Notes: generated by a model from the sequence alone, not told the origin. A stretch of DNA of 53,237 bases from Fibrobacterota bacterium (GCA_028287465.1 JAQBPO010000056.1:1-53237), one strand, 5' to 3'. Positions 1-9,201 are shown, numbered from the stretch's first letter. Made by a program: numbers and translations.

Positions 1-765
1 GGCCGCGTGCATATCGGATACCTGGCCGCCCTGGTCGCGGCGAGCAATGCGGGCGGCTCCGGCAGCGTGCTGGGGGACACCACCACCACCATGATGTGGA
101 TCGCGGGCGTCCCGGCCTGGCAGGTCCTGGACGCCTACATCGGCGCCGGCGCGGCCCTGTTATGCCTGAGCGTGCCCGCCTCCATGAGGCAACATCGCCA
201 CCAACCCATCCAGGCCGATGCGCAGGAAGGGGTGAAGGTGGACGCCAAAAGCGTCGCGGCCGTGGCCACCATCCTGGCAGGCGCGGTCGCGGCCAATATC
301 CTCCTGGATTTCCCCGCCGCGGGGGTCTGGGGGGCGCTTCTCATCTGGTCGCCGTGGGCGAAAATCCCCTGGCGGGTATTGCCCCAGGCCATGCGTGGCG
401 CGGTCTTCCTCGGCTCCCTGGTGCTCATCGCATCCCTGATGCCCGTGGAAAGGCTGCCCGCCGCATCCTGGCCGGTGGCCTTGGGGCTGGGATTCGTCTC
501 GGCCTTTTTCGACAATATCCCCTTGACCAAGCTCGCGCTGGATCAAGGCGGATACGATTGGGGGGCCCTGGCCTATGCGGTGGGATTCGGGGGATCCATG
601 CTCTGGTTCGGCTCTTCGGCCGGCGTGGCCTTGTCCGGGATGTTTCCGGAAATGCGTTCGGTGGGACGTTGGCTGCGCGAAGGCTGGTTCATCGTCCCGG
701 CCTACCTGATCGGATTCTTCCTGCTCCTGGCCCTCGCGGGATGGAACCCAATCCCCATCCCCTAG
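1..765 (+). CDS. NhaD/ArsB-type ion or citrate transporter, C-terminal part
   Basis: This is the 3' part of an integral membrane transporter; the frame is open to the window edge, so the true start lies upstream. The visible 254 or so residues begin near a glycine-rich re-entrant motif (SNAGGSGS followed by GDTTTTMMWI), which is typical of permeases of the ion transporter superfamily (NhaD, ArsB and CitMHS-like). At least five or six hydrophobic helices follow, with a charged inter-helix motif FFDNIPLTKLALDQ that is also common in this group. The product would move Na+/H+ or a carboxylate across the inner membrane; the substrate cannot be told from this fragment. It ends 17 bp before the convergent DUF4242 gene. 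The family call is from motif memory; the exact subfamily is uncertain. Confidence 0.65.
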   Translation, partial: GRVHIGYLAALVAASNAGGSGSVLGDTTTTMMWIAGVPAWQVLDAYIGAGAALLCLSVPASMRQHRHQPIQADAQEGVKVDAKSVAAVATILAGAVAANILLDFPAAGVWGALLIWSPWAKIPWRVLPQAMRGAVFLGSLVLIASLMPVERLPAASWPVALGLGFVSAFFDNIPLTKLALDQGGYDWGALAYAVGFGGSMLWFGSSAGVALSGMFPEMRSVGRWLREGWFIVPAYLIGFFLLLALAGWNPIPIP

Positions 766-782
766 CCGTCCAGCCTGGATCC

Positions 783-1052
783 CTATTCGGCCTTCAAGGA
801 TTCGCCCGCATAGACTTCCGCGGGCCAGACCTGATCCAGAGGGAACCCGGCCGACTCGTACGCGGTCCGGACCGCATCGACCCCGGACGCTTCGAATTCG
901 CATACGATGCGCTTCCGGTCCTTGGAATAAAAGGACCGGATCCAATGTCCCCCGCTGGCCGTAAGGCTGCGGTCGATTGCCTGCGCCCCTTCGTGTTCGG
1001 CTTCTTCGCTGAGCGGCATATCGAAATTGCTTTCGGCGATGATATGTTCCAT
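783..1052 (-). CDS. DUF4242 small protein (SCO4226-like ferredoxin-fold)
   Basis: An 89-residue protein of the DUF4242 family, whose characterised member SCO4226 from Streptomyces binds nickel. The family pattern is visible: MEHIIAESNF at the N-terminus, then GGHWIRSFYSKDRKRIVCEF and a C-terminal GFPLDQVWPAEVY. The frame is open further upstream, but the start at 1052 is chosen because GGAG lies at a good distance before it and the family begins at this methionine. It is probably cytosolic. Metal binding is inferred from the family only. It faces the transporter gene and may be transcribed separately from the hemerythrin gene about 230 bp upstream. Confidence 0.8.
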   Translation of the reverse strand: MEHIIAESNFDMPLSEEAEHEGAQAIDRSLTASGGHWIRSFYSKDRKRIVCEFEASGVDAVRTAYESAGFPLDQVWPAEVYAGESLKAE

Positions 1053-1205
1053 GTTCCACTCCGGTTTTCCGGATCCATGGCGGATCGCGGACGTATTCAC
1101 GGGCCTTTCGGAACGGCCTTTAATAGAAAATAGAATCCGCGCGGAGCGGGTCCGGTTTATTCTGGAGCGTGACATTTTGGACATGGGAACGGGGCGGTCC
1201 CGAAC

Positions 1206-1244
1206 CATGCGGGCGCGCCCCCGGGAAGGGGAAGCGCCCGCATG
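1206..1244. other. 11-bp perfect hairpin between hemerythrin and DUF4242 genes
   Basis: CATGCGGGCGC at 1206-1216 pairs perfectly with GCGCCCGCATG at 1234-1244 around a 17-nt loop. It lies downstream of the hemerythrin stop codon (minus strand) and has no T-run on either strand, so it looks like a 3' mRNA-stabilising or Rho-linked hairpin and not a classic terminator. Confidence 0.45.
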
Positions 1245-1285
1245 CCGCCGGGGTCGAAGCGGATCCGGGGCTTGCGGAAAAGGGC

Positions 1286-1738
1286 TCAGCCTTCTTCCAG
1301 CTCCGACGCTTCTTCCTTGAAGGCCTCGATCTCGGCCGCGATGGATTCGGCGTCCTCGGCCGAAAGGACCTTGCGGGCCTTCTTGAACATCTCGCCTTCT
1401 TCCTCTTCCACGTGGTGCTCCACGTTTTCCTTCAGCACCTTGAGCTTGGCGGTCCACTCTTCGGTGTTTTTCGGATCGGCTTCCAGTTCCGACAAAAGGG
1501 TTTTCACCACGGCATGCTCTTCGATGGCTTCCAGGGTGATGTCCCGGGTCTCTTCCGGTTCGACGATGCGGGGATAGAAGAATTTCTCTTCGGCCTCCGA
1601 ATGGACGGTCAGTTCCGCCTTGAGGTTCACGAACAGGTGTTCGCGGGTCTTCAAGGCCCTTTCGGTGGTGTCCTCGAGTTCGGCGAAAATGGATTTGACC
1701 TTCTGGTGGTCTTCCTTGAGCAGCTTGTAGACGTCCAT
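1286..1738 (-). CDS. Hemerythrin HHE-domain protein
   Basis: A 150-residue all-helical protein of the hemerythrin/HHE family, which carries a carboxylate-bridged di-iron site and is used for O2 or NO binding or iron handling. Ligand-type residues are visible: DHQKVK near residue 11, the HSEAEEKFFYP segment with H and E near residues 46-51, EEHAVVK near 74 and the HHVEEEE cluster near 107. The chosen ATG at 1738 has AGGAGG seven bases upstream; an upstream in-frame methionine has no such site. The C-terminus is very acidic and probably helical. It is likely a single-gene unit, and its role (oxygen or iron stress) is inferred from the family. Confidence 0.88.
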   Translation of the reverse strand: MDVYKLLKEDHQKVKSIFAELEDTTERALKTREHLFVNLKAELTVHSEAEEKFFYPRIVEPEETRDITLEAIEEHAVVKTLLSELEADPKNTEEWTAKLKVLKENVEHHVEEEEGEMFKKARKVLSAEDAESIAAEIEAFKEEASELEEG

Positions 1739-1794
1739 GGCATGTCCTCCTTGTCCCTTCAAATAACGTTTTGAAAAGCGGGAGGAAAGCCAAT

Positions 1795-2112
1795 CTAGGC
1801 GGTGTCGGGGCCCCTTACCCTATAACGGATCGGCACTAATAGATTGCCGCAATGCGGACAGGCCTTGTCGGCCCGGCCGACGCTTTTGGAACAGCGCGGA
1901 CAGGCCTTTCCGCTCCGGGGGGCGCCTCCGCCACCGGATTGGGGCCTTTGGAATCCGCGCGCCGGCATCAGCAAAACGAAGGCGAGCCCCAGGGGGCCGA
2001 AGAACAAGCCGAGCAGGAAGCCCCATCCGGGGCGTCCCTTCATGCGTCCGAAAAGGACGCCCAAGCAGGCCGTCATGAAAATGAGCCAGAAGGGTTCTCG
2101 CAACAGGAACAT
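1795..2112 (-). CDS. Small two-helix membrane protein with C-terminal zinc ribbon
   Basis: A 105-residue protein with two hydrophobic segments near the N-terminus (roughly residues 8-22 and 30-50) and a C-terminal zinc ribbon built from the pairs CPRC and CPHC. This arrangement is common in small bacterial membrane proteins of unknown function. The start at 2112 is the first methionine that gives the hydrophobic N-terminus; no strong ribosome site is seen. The stop of the FAH-fold gene is 20 bp upstream on the same strand, so the two are probably cotranscribed. No specific function can be given. Confidence 0.7.
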   Translation of the reverse strand: MFLLREPFWLIFMTACLGVLFGRMKGRPGWGFLLGLFFGPLGLAFVLLMPARGFQRPQSGGGGAPRSGKACPRCSKSVGRADKACPHCGNLLVPIRYRVRGPDTA

Positions 2113-2132
2113 AAGCCGCCCAGGGGGTTCTC

Positions 2133-2948
2133 CTAGGACCCCGAAACCGGGTTTTCCAGGGAGCCTATTCCTCGGATATCGATGCGCACCTTGTCTCCGG
2201 CCTTGAGCCAGACCGGTGGCGTGCGCGCGAAGCCGACGCCGGCGGGAGTGCCGGTCAGAATGACGGCGCCGGGCCGCAAGGTCATGGTCGAGCTCAGGGA
2301 TTCGATCAGGGCGGGCACATCGAAGATCATGTCCGCGGTCCCCTGATCCTGCATCAGCTGCCCGTTCACCCAGGTCTTGATCCAGAGGGCGTTGGGATCC
2401 GGGACTTCGTCGGCGGTGACGATCCAGGGGCCCAGGGGGCAGAAGCCGTCGAAGCTTTTGCCGCGCGCGAACTGCCCGCCGCCCAGGTTCCTGTCCCGTT
2501 GCCAATCCCGCGCGGTCACGTCGTTGGCGCAGGCGTAGCCGAACACGTATTCCAGGGCCCGGTCGCGCCGCACGTCTTTCGCGGTCCGTCCTATGATGAC
2601 GGCGAGTTCGCCTTCGAAGTCCACCTGGGAGCTCAGCCTGGGGACGGGAATGGGGTCCCCGGGATTGGCGAGGCTGTTCCCGGCCTTGATGAACAGCATG
2701 GGCACGGGCGGGCTTTCCGACTTGCCTTCCTTGGCGTGCTCCTTGTAATTGAGACCGATCCCCAGGATATCCACGGGCAGGATGGGCGCCAGCAACCGAT
2801 CCACCGGCAACCGCTCCTCGGCGAAGGCCAATTCCAGGGGGAAAAAGGGATCGTCCGGATGGGAGTTCAGCAGCTGGGACGCGGTCCCGTCCGCATTGAG
2901 GCGGCCGCGCAAGGTTTTGCCGCCGAAGCGGAAGCGTATGAGTTTCAT
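2133..2948 (-). CDS. Fumarylacetoacetate hydrolase (FAH) fold enzyme
   Basis: A 271-residue cytosolic enzyme of the FAH superfamily, which includes 2-hydroxyhepta-2,4-diene-1,7-dioate isomerase, ureidoglycolate lyase-like proteins and FAHD1-type acylpyruvate hydrolases. Visible signatures are LGIGLNYKEHAKEG near residue 62, the metal-ligand segment VDFEGELAVIIG near 110, NDVTARDWQ near 140, GKSFDGFCPLGPW near 163 and LTGTPAGVGF near 230. Length matches the family. The exact substrate cannot be read from sequence. It leads a probable two-gene unit with the zinc-ribbon membrane gene and is divergent from the OmpA gene, with about 110 bp between starts. Confidence 0.88.
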   Translation of the reverse strand: MKLIRFRFGGKTLRGRLNADGTASQLLNSHPDDPFFPLELAFAEERLPVDRLLAPILPVDILGIGLNYKEHAKEGKSESPPVPMLFIKAGNSLANPGDPIPVPRLSSQVDFEGELAVIIGRTAKDVRRDRALEYVFGYACANDVTARDWQRDRNLGGGQFARGKSFDGFCPLGPWIVTADEVPDPNALWIKTWVNGQLMQDQGTADMIFDVPALIESLSSTMTLRPGAVILTGTPAGVGFARTPPVWLKAGDKVRIDIRGIGSLENPVSGS

Positions 2949-3062
2949 GACTCTAAATTAGTAGTAATCGGCCGGGCAATCACCTCGCGCGGTACTGACG
3001 GATGCCAGGGACCTTTATTACCTTGGATTGGCCTCGCATTCCCACGGGAGGGAAAGGGTTCC

Positions 3063-4589
3063 ATGACCAAACGCTTTTTCGCGCTTTCCGCTTTCGCCTT
3101 CGGTTTAGGGATCGCCGCCGCTACGCCCATCGATGAAATGGAGCCCTCCGCCAACGTGAACGGTACCCTGGGCCTTGGGCAAATCGTCTCCGCCGAGGCC
3201 ATGGGCCAGGGCCGCTTCACCGTCACCGCGCGCGGCAACCTCTACCAGCAGGTTTTGGAATTCCCCGGCGGCCCCAAGAAGGACGCCCAGATCACCACCG
3301 GTACCCTGGGGCTCGGCTTCGGCGTCAATCCGTACGTGGATGCGTTCGCGGGCGTGGCCATGTACAACCTGAGCGGATCGGATCCGGACAACGGCGCCGG
3401 GCTCGGGACGGTGACGGGGGGCTTCCAGGGAAGCATTCCCTTCTCGGACAAGATCCCGGGCCGCGTGGGGTTCCAATTGGCCGTGCTGGCCGGGACCGCC
3501 TCCAACCAGATCAACAACAACTACGCGGACGGGTACAATTATTTCGAAACCCGCAAGGGCACGGACTTCTCCTTCAAGCTGACCCAAACCATCGTCTTCA
3601 AGAGCCTGCTTTCCTTCCGCCTGCATTTCAACGAAGGCCTCGTCACCTCGCTCCAGAACGACAAGTCGGCCCTGCTCCTGCAGGGAGCCGGCATCGAATT
3701 CGCCCCCGCCCCGTCCTTCGTCCTGGGAACGGAATTCCATTCCCGCACCGTCTTGAAGGACAATCGCGACAGCGATCCCATGTGGTTCGTCCCGTCGGTG
3801 GAATTCCGCAGCGCGGCCAACCATCTGAACGCGCAATTCGGCACGGAACTCTCCCTCATCCAGGAGCGCAAGGACGCCCTGGACCGCTCCCTGGAACCCT
3901 GGCGCGTCTTCGGGGCCGTCACCTGGTCGTTCAATCCCAATCCGGGCCGGAACCTGGACGCTGAAAAGGCCCGCCAGGATTCCCTTTCGCGCGCCGCCCT
4001 GGTAGAGCAGGCCCGCCGGTCCCAGGCTCTGGCGGACAGCCTGGCGCGCAAGTCCCGGGAGGATTCCCTGATGCGCGCCGGATCGGACGATGCCGCCCGG
4101 CGCCGAGCGGATTCCCTCGCCGCCCGGGCGCGCCAGGACTCCCTGGCCCTCGCCGAAGCCCGCCGCAACCTGGATGCCGAGCGCAACCGCCGTACCGACT
4201 GGGAGAAGGAATTCCTCAAAACGGGCCTGCTCAACCTGGAGGCCTTGTATTTCGAAACCGGCCGCGCGGAGATTTCCATCAACTCCAAGGCCTACCTGAA
4301 CCTGGTAGGCAGGATGTTGAGCAAGTATCCCAAGCTCCAGATGGAAATCGCCGGACATACGGACAACGTGGGCGGCGCCGCCAAGAACGAGAAGCTGAGC
4401 CAGGATCGCGCCGATGCCGTTCGGCTCTACCTGAGCGCGGCGTATGCGGAATTGTCCGGGCACCTTTCCGCCAAGGGCTACGGCAGCGCGGTCCCCAAGA
4501 CCACCAACGCCACCGCCGAAGGCCGCCAGATCAACCGCCGCGTGGAAATCGCGGTGCTGAACAAGGAAGTCCTGAAGGAATACGAGTAG
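3063..4589 (+). CDS. OmpA-family outer-membrane protein with DSL-rich linker
   Basis: A 508-residue envelope protein. It has an N-terminal signal peptide (MTKRFFALSAFAFGLGIAAA), then a region of about 270 residues with beta-barrel character, then a charged linker around residues 305-370 with repeated A/R-x-DSL units that should form a helix or coiled coil, and a C-terminal OmpA peptidoglycan-binding domain. The last carries ALYFETGRAEI, EIAGHTDNVG and the ending GRQINRRVEI that are diagnostic of OmpA domains. The start at 3063 follows a GGAGGGAAAGG ribosome site; the longer open frame upstream is not coding. It likely anchors the outer membrane to peptidoglycan. It ends 7 bp from the convergent ATPase gene. 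Confidence 0.88.
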   Translation: MTKRFFALSAFAFGLGIAAATPIDEMEPSANVNGTLGLGQIVSAEAMGQGRFTVTARGNLYQQVLEFPGGPKKDAQITTGTLGLGFGVNPYVDAFAGVAMYNLSGSDPDNGAGLGTVTGGFQGSIPFSDKIPGRVGFQLAVLAGTASNQINNNYADGYNYFETRKGTDFSFKLTQTIVFKSLLSFRLHFNEGLVTSLQNDKSALLLQGAGIEFAPAPSFVLGTEFHSRTVLKDNRDSDPMWFVPSVEFRSAANHLNAQFGTELSLIQERKDALDRSLEPWRVFGAVTWSFNPNPGRNLDAEKARQDSLSRAALVEQARRSQALADSLARKSREDSLMRAGSDDAARRRADSLAARARQDSLALAEARRNLDAERNRRTDWEKEFLKTGLLNLEALYFETGRAEISINSKAYLNLVGRMLSKYPKLQMEIAGHTDNVGGAAKNEKLSQDRADAVRLYLSAAYAELSGHLSAKGYGSAVPKTTNATAEGRQINRRVEIAVLNKEVLKEYE

Positions 4590-4596
4590 CCCGGCC

Positions 4597-5622
4597 TCAG
4601 GGGACGGGCGGAAGGCCGACGGGATAGAAGCAGGCGGCGCTGGAACGATCGGCCGGGAACAGGACCGGCGTCTCTTTCCGGCAACGATCCTGGACCCGCG
4701 GGCAGCGGCCCGCGAAGGCGCATCCCGGGGGCAGGTTGACCGGCGACGGGATCTCCCCGCCCAGCAGCTTGGGCCGCCGGCCGCGATCGAGGGTGGGAAT
4801 GGACTCCAGCAAAGCCGCCGTATAGGGATGGCGCGGCTGCACGAAGAGATCGGAGGCATGGGCCTCTTCCACGATCTTGCCCAGGTACATCACCAATACG
4901 CGATCGCTGATGGCCTTGACCAGGGAAAGGTCATGGGAGATGAAGAGCAGGGAAAGCCCCAGCTCGCTTTTCAGGTCCAATAGAAGCTGGATGATCTGCG
5001 CCTGCACGGACACGTCCAGGGCCGCCACCACCTCGTCGCATACGATGAGCTTGGGACGGAGGCCGATGGCGCGCGCGATGCCGATGCGCTGCCTTTGCCC
5101 GCCCGAGAAGGCGTGCGGGAACCGGTGCATGTAGTCCGGGGACAACCCCACCTTCCGCAGCAGGCCCGCCACCATCTCGGGAAGATCCCGGGAAGCGCAG
5201 ACGCCATGCACGCGCATGGGCTCCGCGATCATCTCGAAAACCGTATGGCGCGGATTCAGGGACGTGTACGGATCCTGGAAGATGATCTGGAAATCCTTGC
5301 GGAACGGATTCCACGCGGACGGCGAGCGGATATCGATCGGATGTCCCGCCAGGGAAAGCCTTCCTTCCGTGGGCGGGGTCAGGCCCAGGATGGAGAATCC
5401 CAGGGTGCTCTTGCCGCAACCGGATTCCCCCACCACCGAGAGGACTTCGCCCTTGCCCATGGAAAGGGATACGTCGTTGACGGCCTTGACATGGCCCATG
5501 GTCTTGCGGAACACGCCGCCCATCACCGGGAACCAGGTCTTGAGGCCTTGGACGTCCAGCAAGGTCCCGGGCGCGGAAGGGGCGGGCGCGGCTTCGGCGC
5601 GGGCGGATGCCGCGGCGGTCAT
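4597..5622 (-). CDS. Peptide ABC transporter ATPase, OppF/DppF type
   Basis: A 341-residue ATP-binding subunit for a peptide importer. Visible are Walker [10 protein letters not shown] near residue 65, the signature FSGGQRQRIGIARA near 168, and Walker B LIVCDEVVAALD near 190. The C-terminal extension RHPYTAALLESIP and the cysteine-bearing tail (GCAFAGRCP) match the oligopeptide-transporter C-terminal domain. Its ATG overlaps the end of the OppD-type gene by four bases, so translation is coupled. E. coli YejF is one protein with two such domains; here the two are separate. The matching permeases and binding protein lie about 4.7 kb away behind two inserted VWA genes. Confidence 0.92.
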   Translation of the reverse strand: MTAAASARAEAAPAPSAPGTLLDVQGLKTWFPVMGGVFRKTMGHVKAVNDVSLSMGKGEVLSVVGESGCGKSTLGFSILGLTPPTEGRLSLAGHPIDIRSPSAWNPFRKDFQIIFQDPYTSLNPRHTVFEMIAEPMRVHGVCASRDLPEMVAGLLRKVGLSPDYMHRFPHAFSGGQRQRIGIARAIGLRPKLIVCDEVVAALDVSVQAQIIQLLLDLKSELGLSLLFISHDLSLVKAISDRVLVMYLGKIVEEAHASDLFVQPRHPYTAALLESIPTLDRGRRPKLLGGEIPSPVNLPPGCAFAGRCPRVQDRCRKETPVLFPADRSSAACFYPVGLPPVP

Positions 5623-6704
5623 GGCGCTGGCCTCCGGGCGCCGGATCGGCGATCAGGACCACCGGTCCCGGTAGAAGCGGGATCCAGGGATTCGCGGCCC
5701 GTGCGGGAACCGCCGGGTCCATAGAGGAAGCACGCCACGGTATGCGATGAGCCCATCGGGAAGAGATCGGGCTTGGCGACGCAGGCCTCGAAGGCATGCG
5801 GGCAGCGGTCCCGGAAGCGGCAGCCCTCGAGGTAATCCGCGGGTCGGGGAACCTGGCCGGGTATGGGCCGCAGGCTGGCGGCGCCGGATTCCCGGTCCAG
5901 GCGCGGCAAGGCCGCGAGCAGGCCGGCGGAATAGGGATGCAGGGTACGATCCAGGAAATCCTCCACGGGGCTTTCCTCGACCAGGCGGCCGGCGTACATG
6001 ACCCCCACCCGATCGGCGTATTGGGCTATCAGGTTGAGGTTATGCGTGACCATGAGGACCGAAGCGTTGAACTCCCGGCGCAGATCCTCGATCAGTTCCA
6101 TGATCTGGGCCTGCACCGTAACGTCCAGGGCGGTGGTGGGTTCGTCCGCGATGAGCAGGGCGGGATTGAGCGATAGGGCCATGGCTATCATGACGCGCTG
6201 GAGCATGCCGCCGGAGAGCTGATGGGGATAGGCCGACAGGATGCGATCCGGATCCGCGATGCCGACCCGGTCGAGCAGGGTGCGGATGCGTTGCTGCGGA
6301 TCGCCCTTGTAGTCGTGGTAGTGGAAAGCCTCGAGCAATTGGCGGCGGATGGGCCAGAGGGGATTGAGCGCCGCGCCGGGCTCCTGGAAGATCATTCCGA
6401 TCTCGCCGCCCCGGAGGTTGCGCAACTCCTCCGGATTCATCTTGAGGATGTCCCTGCCCCGGAACAGGATCCGGCCCGATAGGACGCGGCCGCCGGGGAC
6501 CGGCAGGAGCTTGAGCAGGGAAAGGCAGGTGACGGATTTGCCGCATCCGGATTCCCCCACCAGGCCATAGGCTTCGCCGGGGCGGATGGTGAAACTCACC
6601 TTGTCGGTGATGGCCGTTACGCCTTGGTCGCCCTCGAACCCGATGGAGAGCTCCTCCACTTCGAGCAAGGGCTGGTTGGCGCCGTCCATTCCTGAAATGT
6701 ACAT
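5619..6704 (-). CDS. Peptide ABC transporter ATPase, OppD/DppD type
   Basis: A 361-residue ATP-binding subunit. Walker [11 protein letters not shown] is near residue 50, the signature [15 protein letters not shown] near 165, Walker [15 protein letters not shown] near 185, and the peptide-transporter C-terminal region [12 protein letters not shown] with GCRFRDRCP near 275-325. The first ATG at 6704 is used, with GAGAGG just before it; a second ATG six codons in is also possible. It heads a two-gene unit with the OppF-type gene and has its own promoter-like sequence upstream, needed because the permease genes are no longer adjacent. It would act at the inner-membrane cytoplasmic face. Confidence 0.92.
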   Translation of the reverse strand: MYISGMDGANQPLLEVEELSIGFEGDQGVTAITDKVSFTIRPGEAYGLVGESGCGKSVTCLSLLKLLPVPGGRVLSGRILFRGRDILKMNPEELRNLRGGEIGMIFQEPGAALNPLWPIRRQLLEAFHYHDYKGDPQQRIRTLLDRVGIADPDRILSAYPHQLSGGMLQRVMIAMALSLNPALLIADEPTTALDVTVQAQIMELIEDLRREFNASVLMVTHNLNLIAQYADRVGVMYAGRLVEESPVEDFLDRTLHPYSAGLLAALPRLDRESGAASLRPIPGQVPRPADYLEGCRFRDRCPHAFEACVAKPDLFPMGSSHTVACFLYGPGGSRTGRESLDPASTGTGGPDRRSGARRPAP

Positions 6705-6733
6705 ATCCTCTCGCCTGCACTTTCCAAAACTTC

Positions 6734-6763
6734 TATATAAAGGACAAAATCATTTGCCGTAAA
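6734..6763 (-). promoter_or_regulatory. Candidate promoter for the ATPase pair
   Basis: On the minus strand TTTACG (6758-6763) and TATATA (6734-6739) are separated by 18 nt, a sigma-70-like layout, and would start transcription about 20 nt before the ATPase start codon at 6704. Confidence 0.45.
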
Positions 6764-6869
6764 TCGAGGCCGCCACCGGCATAATCCACCCGGCGGCGGG
6801 GTCGCGGATCATTCCGCCCAGATGGGGATTTACCTGGCCGGATCGGGATGAAATGCCGAATTTATACAT

Positions 6870-6887
6870 GGAAATGCGGGCATTTCC
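6870..6887. promoter_or_regulatory. 18-bp palindrome in the divergent oppD-VWA region
   Basis: GGAAATGC (6870-6877) and GCATTTCC (6880-6887) are exact inverted repeats separated by two bases. A further GAAATGC copy lies at 6850-6856. Position between divergent genes suggests an operator. The rest of 6705-6986 holds only promoter-like elements and no coding potential. Confidence 0.35.
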
Positions 6888-6930
6888 GCCGAGCGGGGGG
6901 ATATTCATTCCCCGGAAAACCGGGTTTGAC

Positions 6931-6940
6931 GGTATATTCC
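6931..6940 (+). promoter_or_regulatory. TATATTC element upstream of first VWA gene
   Basis: GGTATATTCC lies 48 nt before the VWA start codon. The same TATATTC core occurs at a similar place before the other two VWA genes, so it is a candidate -10 box. No good -35 hexamer is visible at the usual distance. Confidence 0.4.
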
Positions 6941-6986
6941 AGCAGCATGCCTGGGGTGGTTCACGCGTATGCCTTGTGGGGGTCTG

Positions 6987-9077
6987 ATGAAGTTCTCTAA
7001 ATCGTGCCTGATGGCCGTTTCCGCCTTTTACGCCTTCGCCGGGACCGCCTGGAGCGCCCAGGTATGCAACCTGGTCCTGAACCGATGCCCCAGCGCCTTC
7101 CCCGGCACCATCACGGTTCCCGAAAACGTGATCTGGCTGGATCCGATCGTCCCCGTCTGCTCCGATACGGTTCAGGTGGTTACGGGCAATACCTCTCCCC
7201 CGCCCTCCATCGTTTTCATCATCGACAATTCCGGCAGCATGAGCTCCGGGAACGACGGCGACGCGGTGAATAACGGCTGGAACGATCCCACCGAAGCCCG
7301 CTTCCGCGTGGTCAAGACCTTGCTTGATACCATCTACAAGGCATCCCCGAAAGCCGAGGTGGGCATGGTCATCTTCACCCGCCGCCTTTCCTTCGATCAT
7401 CGCGACAATCCCTTCTTCAAGCCCGCCTTCCCGGCCGATACCTCCCAGCATGATTCCTTCGTCCCCCTGACCCCGCTCGACAAGCCTTTCGGCGGCGGAG
7501 TCCTGGGCATCGATACCTTGAAGGCCTTGTTGACCTATTCCGGGCACGGAAACCTGAAATACGCCACCGCCCAGGCGAACTCCCGCCCGAGCAGCAACGG
7601 TCTCGATCCGAAAAACGTCCGCGATGGAACGGACATCACCTTGGGGTTCGACGGCGCCAAGGAGGCCATGAAGGATTCCAAGGCCGCCAAGGGAGATCAG
7701 TATTTCATCTTCCTTTCGGACGGCGAACCCAGCGGCGTGGACACTCCCCGGAACTCCGTCATGTACGATTTCGAGAAAGGCGTCGGCGCGGCCACGACCT
7801 TCACCGTCTTCTTCAAGGCCAATACCAGCGATCCCACCCCGCCCGACCGGATCAAGAACATGACCGAGGCCATAAAGACCAACGGGTATTCCACCAGCAA
7901 TCCCAAGAGCGCCGCCTTCGCCATCAGCCTCCCGGGCAGCCAATTGCTCGCCTTGCTGCAGAGCAACGTGCTCAATCCCATCTTCGCCAATACCAACGCC
8001 AAGCCGGCCAGCGCCGTCCTGGACGTGGGCGGGACCAAATACAACAGCACTTCCGTGGACGCCAAGGTCTTCACCTTCCCCAAGCGCGTTCCCCTGAGCC
8101 CCGCCCAGACCGCGGTGAACCTCACCTACACCTTCCAGTATACGGACTCGGGGCAGATCAAGACTTCGACCCGGAACTATACCCTGAACCTGAACCGGAC
8201 CGGAAGCGCCCCCCTGGCCGACGGCCTATCCACATCCTGCCAGGAGCAGGGCAACATCACCCTGTTCAACAAGGGCAATCCCATCACCGTCGTCACCGCC
8301 GATCACAACGATTTGGACGTGCACCTGACCCTCGGCTCCGGGGAGGTCTGCAACGGATGCAAGGTCGAGGTGAAGCCCAACAAGAGCGCGGACAAGGAGA
8401 CCGTTGCCTTGACGCCCGCGTCGGGATTCCAGACGGGCAACTTCGGCCGCGAAACCAGCAATACCGTGGCGGTGGGCGACGGCAAGCTGCAGCACCTGCC
8501 CACGGACAGCATCATCGTCATCTACGTGAATCCGGACAACAGCCTGGACGTCATCCGCAAGGCCTTCCCCTATTCGGACGTATCCACCGTGCTGGTGGTG
8601 CTGCGGCATAACACCTTCTCCCAGGGCGGGGATCTGGTGCCGCCCAAACCCGGAGAGCATTTCGTGCTGGTCACCCCGGGCTCCATCAGCCCTACGCCCG
8701 AGGACAAAGCCAAGAACTGGATCATCCTCCCCAACCTGGCCACGGAAAAGGATTCCGTCCGGTACGTGGGAGACGTCATCCAGGCCTCGCGCGCCTTCAA
8801 GGTGGAGATCGTCATCTTCACCAACCTGGGCCAGTTCGTGAACAAGATCGCCTTCACCGTGCCTCCGGCCGAGTTCTCCAAGCTGGCCAAATCCGCCAAG
8901 GGGAATACCCGCCAGCTCAAGGTGCTCTGGGACAATATGTCCGCGGACGGCACCAAGGCGGGAACCGGCGGCTACATCCTGAAGACCACGGTGACCCTGC
9001 TGAAGATCCCCGGCGTGGCCGAGGACGAAGCCGTTAGCACCGATTACCGCCGCGTAGGCGTGCTCCGCGGCCGGTAA
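6987..9077 (+). CDS. Secreted VWA-domain protein with shared C-terminal module (VWA1)
   Basis: A 696-residue exported protein with a signal peptide of about 25 residues ending near TAWSA, then a cysteine-bearing segment (VCNLVLNRCPSAF), then a von Willebrand A domain starting near residue 74. The MIDAS metal-site motif DNSGSM is intact, and FLSDGEPSG near 240 supplies further metal-site residues. The middle has immunoglobulin-like beta regions and a CNGCKVEV cysteine pair near 457. The C-terminus has IFTNLGQFV, GTGGYILKTTVT and the tail YRRVGVLRGR, shared with other proteins here. The start at 6987 follows a GGGGG stretch. It is closely paralogous to the next gene. The role is probably cell-surface adhesion or matrix assembly; this is inference. 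Confidence 0.85.
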   Translation: MKFSKSCLMAVSAFYAFAGTAWSAQVCNLVLNRCPSAFPGTITVPENVIWLDPIVPVCSDTVQVVTGNTSPPPSIVFIIDNSGSMSSGNDGDAVNNGWNDPTEARFRVVKTLLDTIYKASPKAEVGMVIFTRRLSFDHRDNPFFKPAFPADTSQHDSFVPLTPLDKPFGGGVLGIDTLKALLTYSGHGNLKYATAQANSRPSSNGLDPKNVRDGTDITLGFDGAKEAMKDSKAAKGDQYFIFLSDGEPSGVDTPRNSVMYDFEKGVGAATTFTVFFKANTSDPTPPDRIKNMTEAIKTNGYSTSNPKSAAFAISLPGSQLLALLQSNVLNPIFANTNAKPASAVLDVGGTKYNSTSVDAKVFTFPKRVPLSPAQTAVNLTYTFQYTDSGQIKTSTRNYTLNLNRTGSAPLADGLSTSCQEQGNITLFNKGNPITVVTADHNDLDVHLTLGSGEVCNGCKVEVKPNKSADKETVALTPASGFQTGNFGRETSNTVAVGDGKLQHLPTDSIIVIYVNPDNSLDVIRKAFPYSDVSTVLVVLRHNTFSQGGDLVPPKPGEHFVLVTPGSISPTPEDKAKNWIILPNLATEKDSVRYVGDVIQASRAFKVEIVIFTNLGQFVNKIAFTVPPAEFSKLAKSAKGNTRQLKVLWDNMSADGTKAGTGGYILKTTVTLLKIPGVAEDEAVSTDYRRVGVLRGR

Positions 9078-9165
9078 TCCCCTCCTATTTCCGGTTCCGC
9101 TTACTCCGCCTACCGAGTAGTGGGACCGTGTAACCGGAGCCCTGCCGGTAATCAAACGGGTAAAC

Positions 9166-9200
9166 AGGGAACCGGGTTTCGGGCCCATCCCCTTTTTTTT
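9166..9200 (+). terminator. Possible terminator after first VWA gene
   Basis: Two short stacked GGG/CCC stems (from about 9166) are followed by eight T residues at 9193-9200. The stem is imperfect, so this is only a candidate. Confidence 0.3.
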
Positions 9201-9201
9201 G

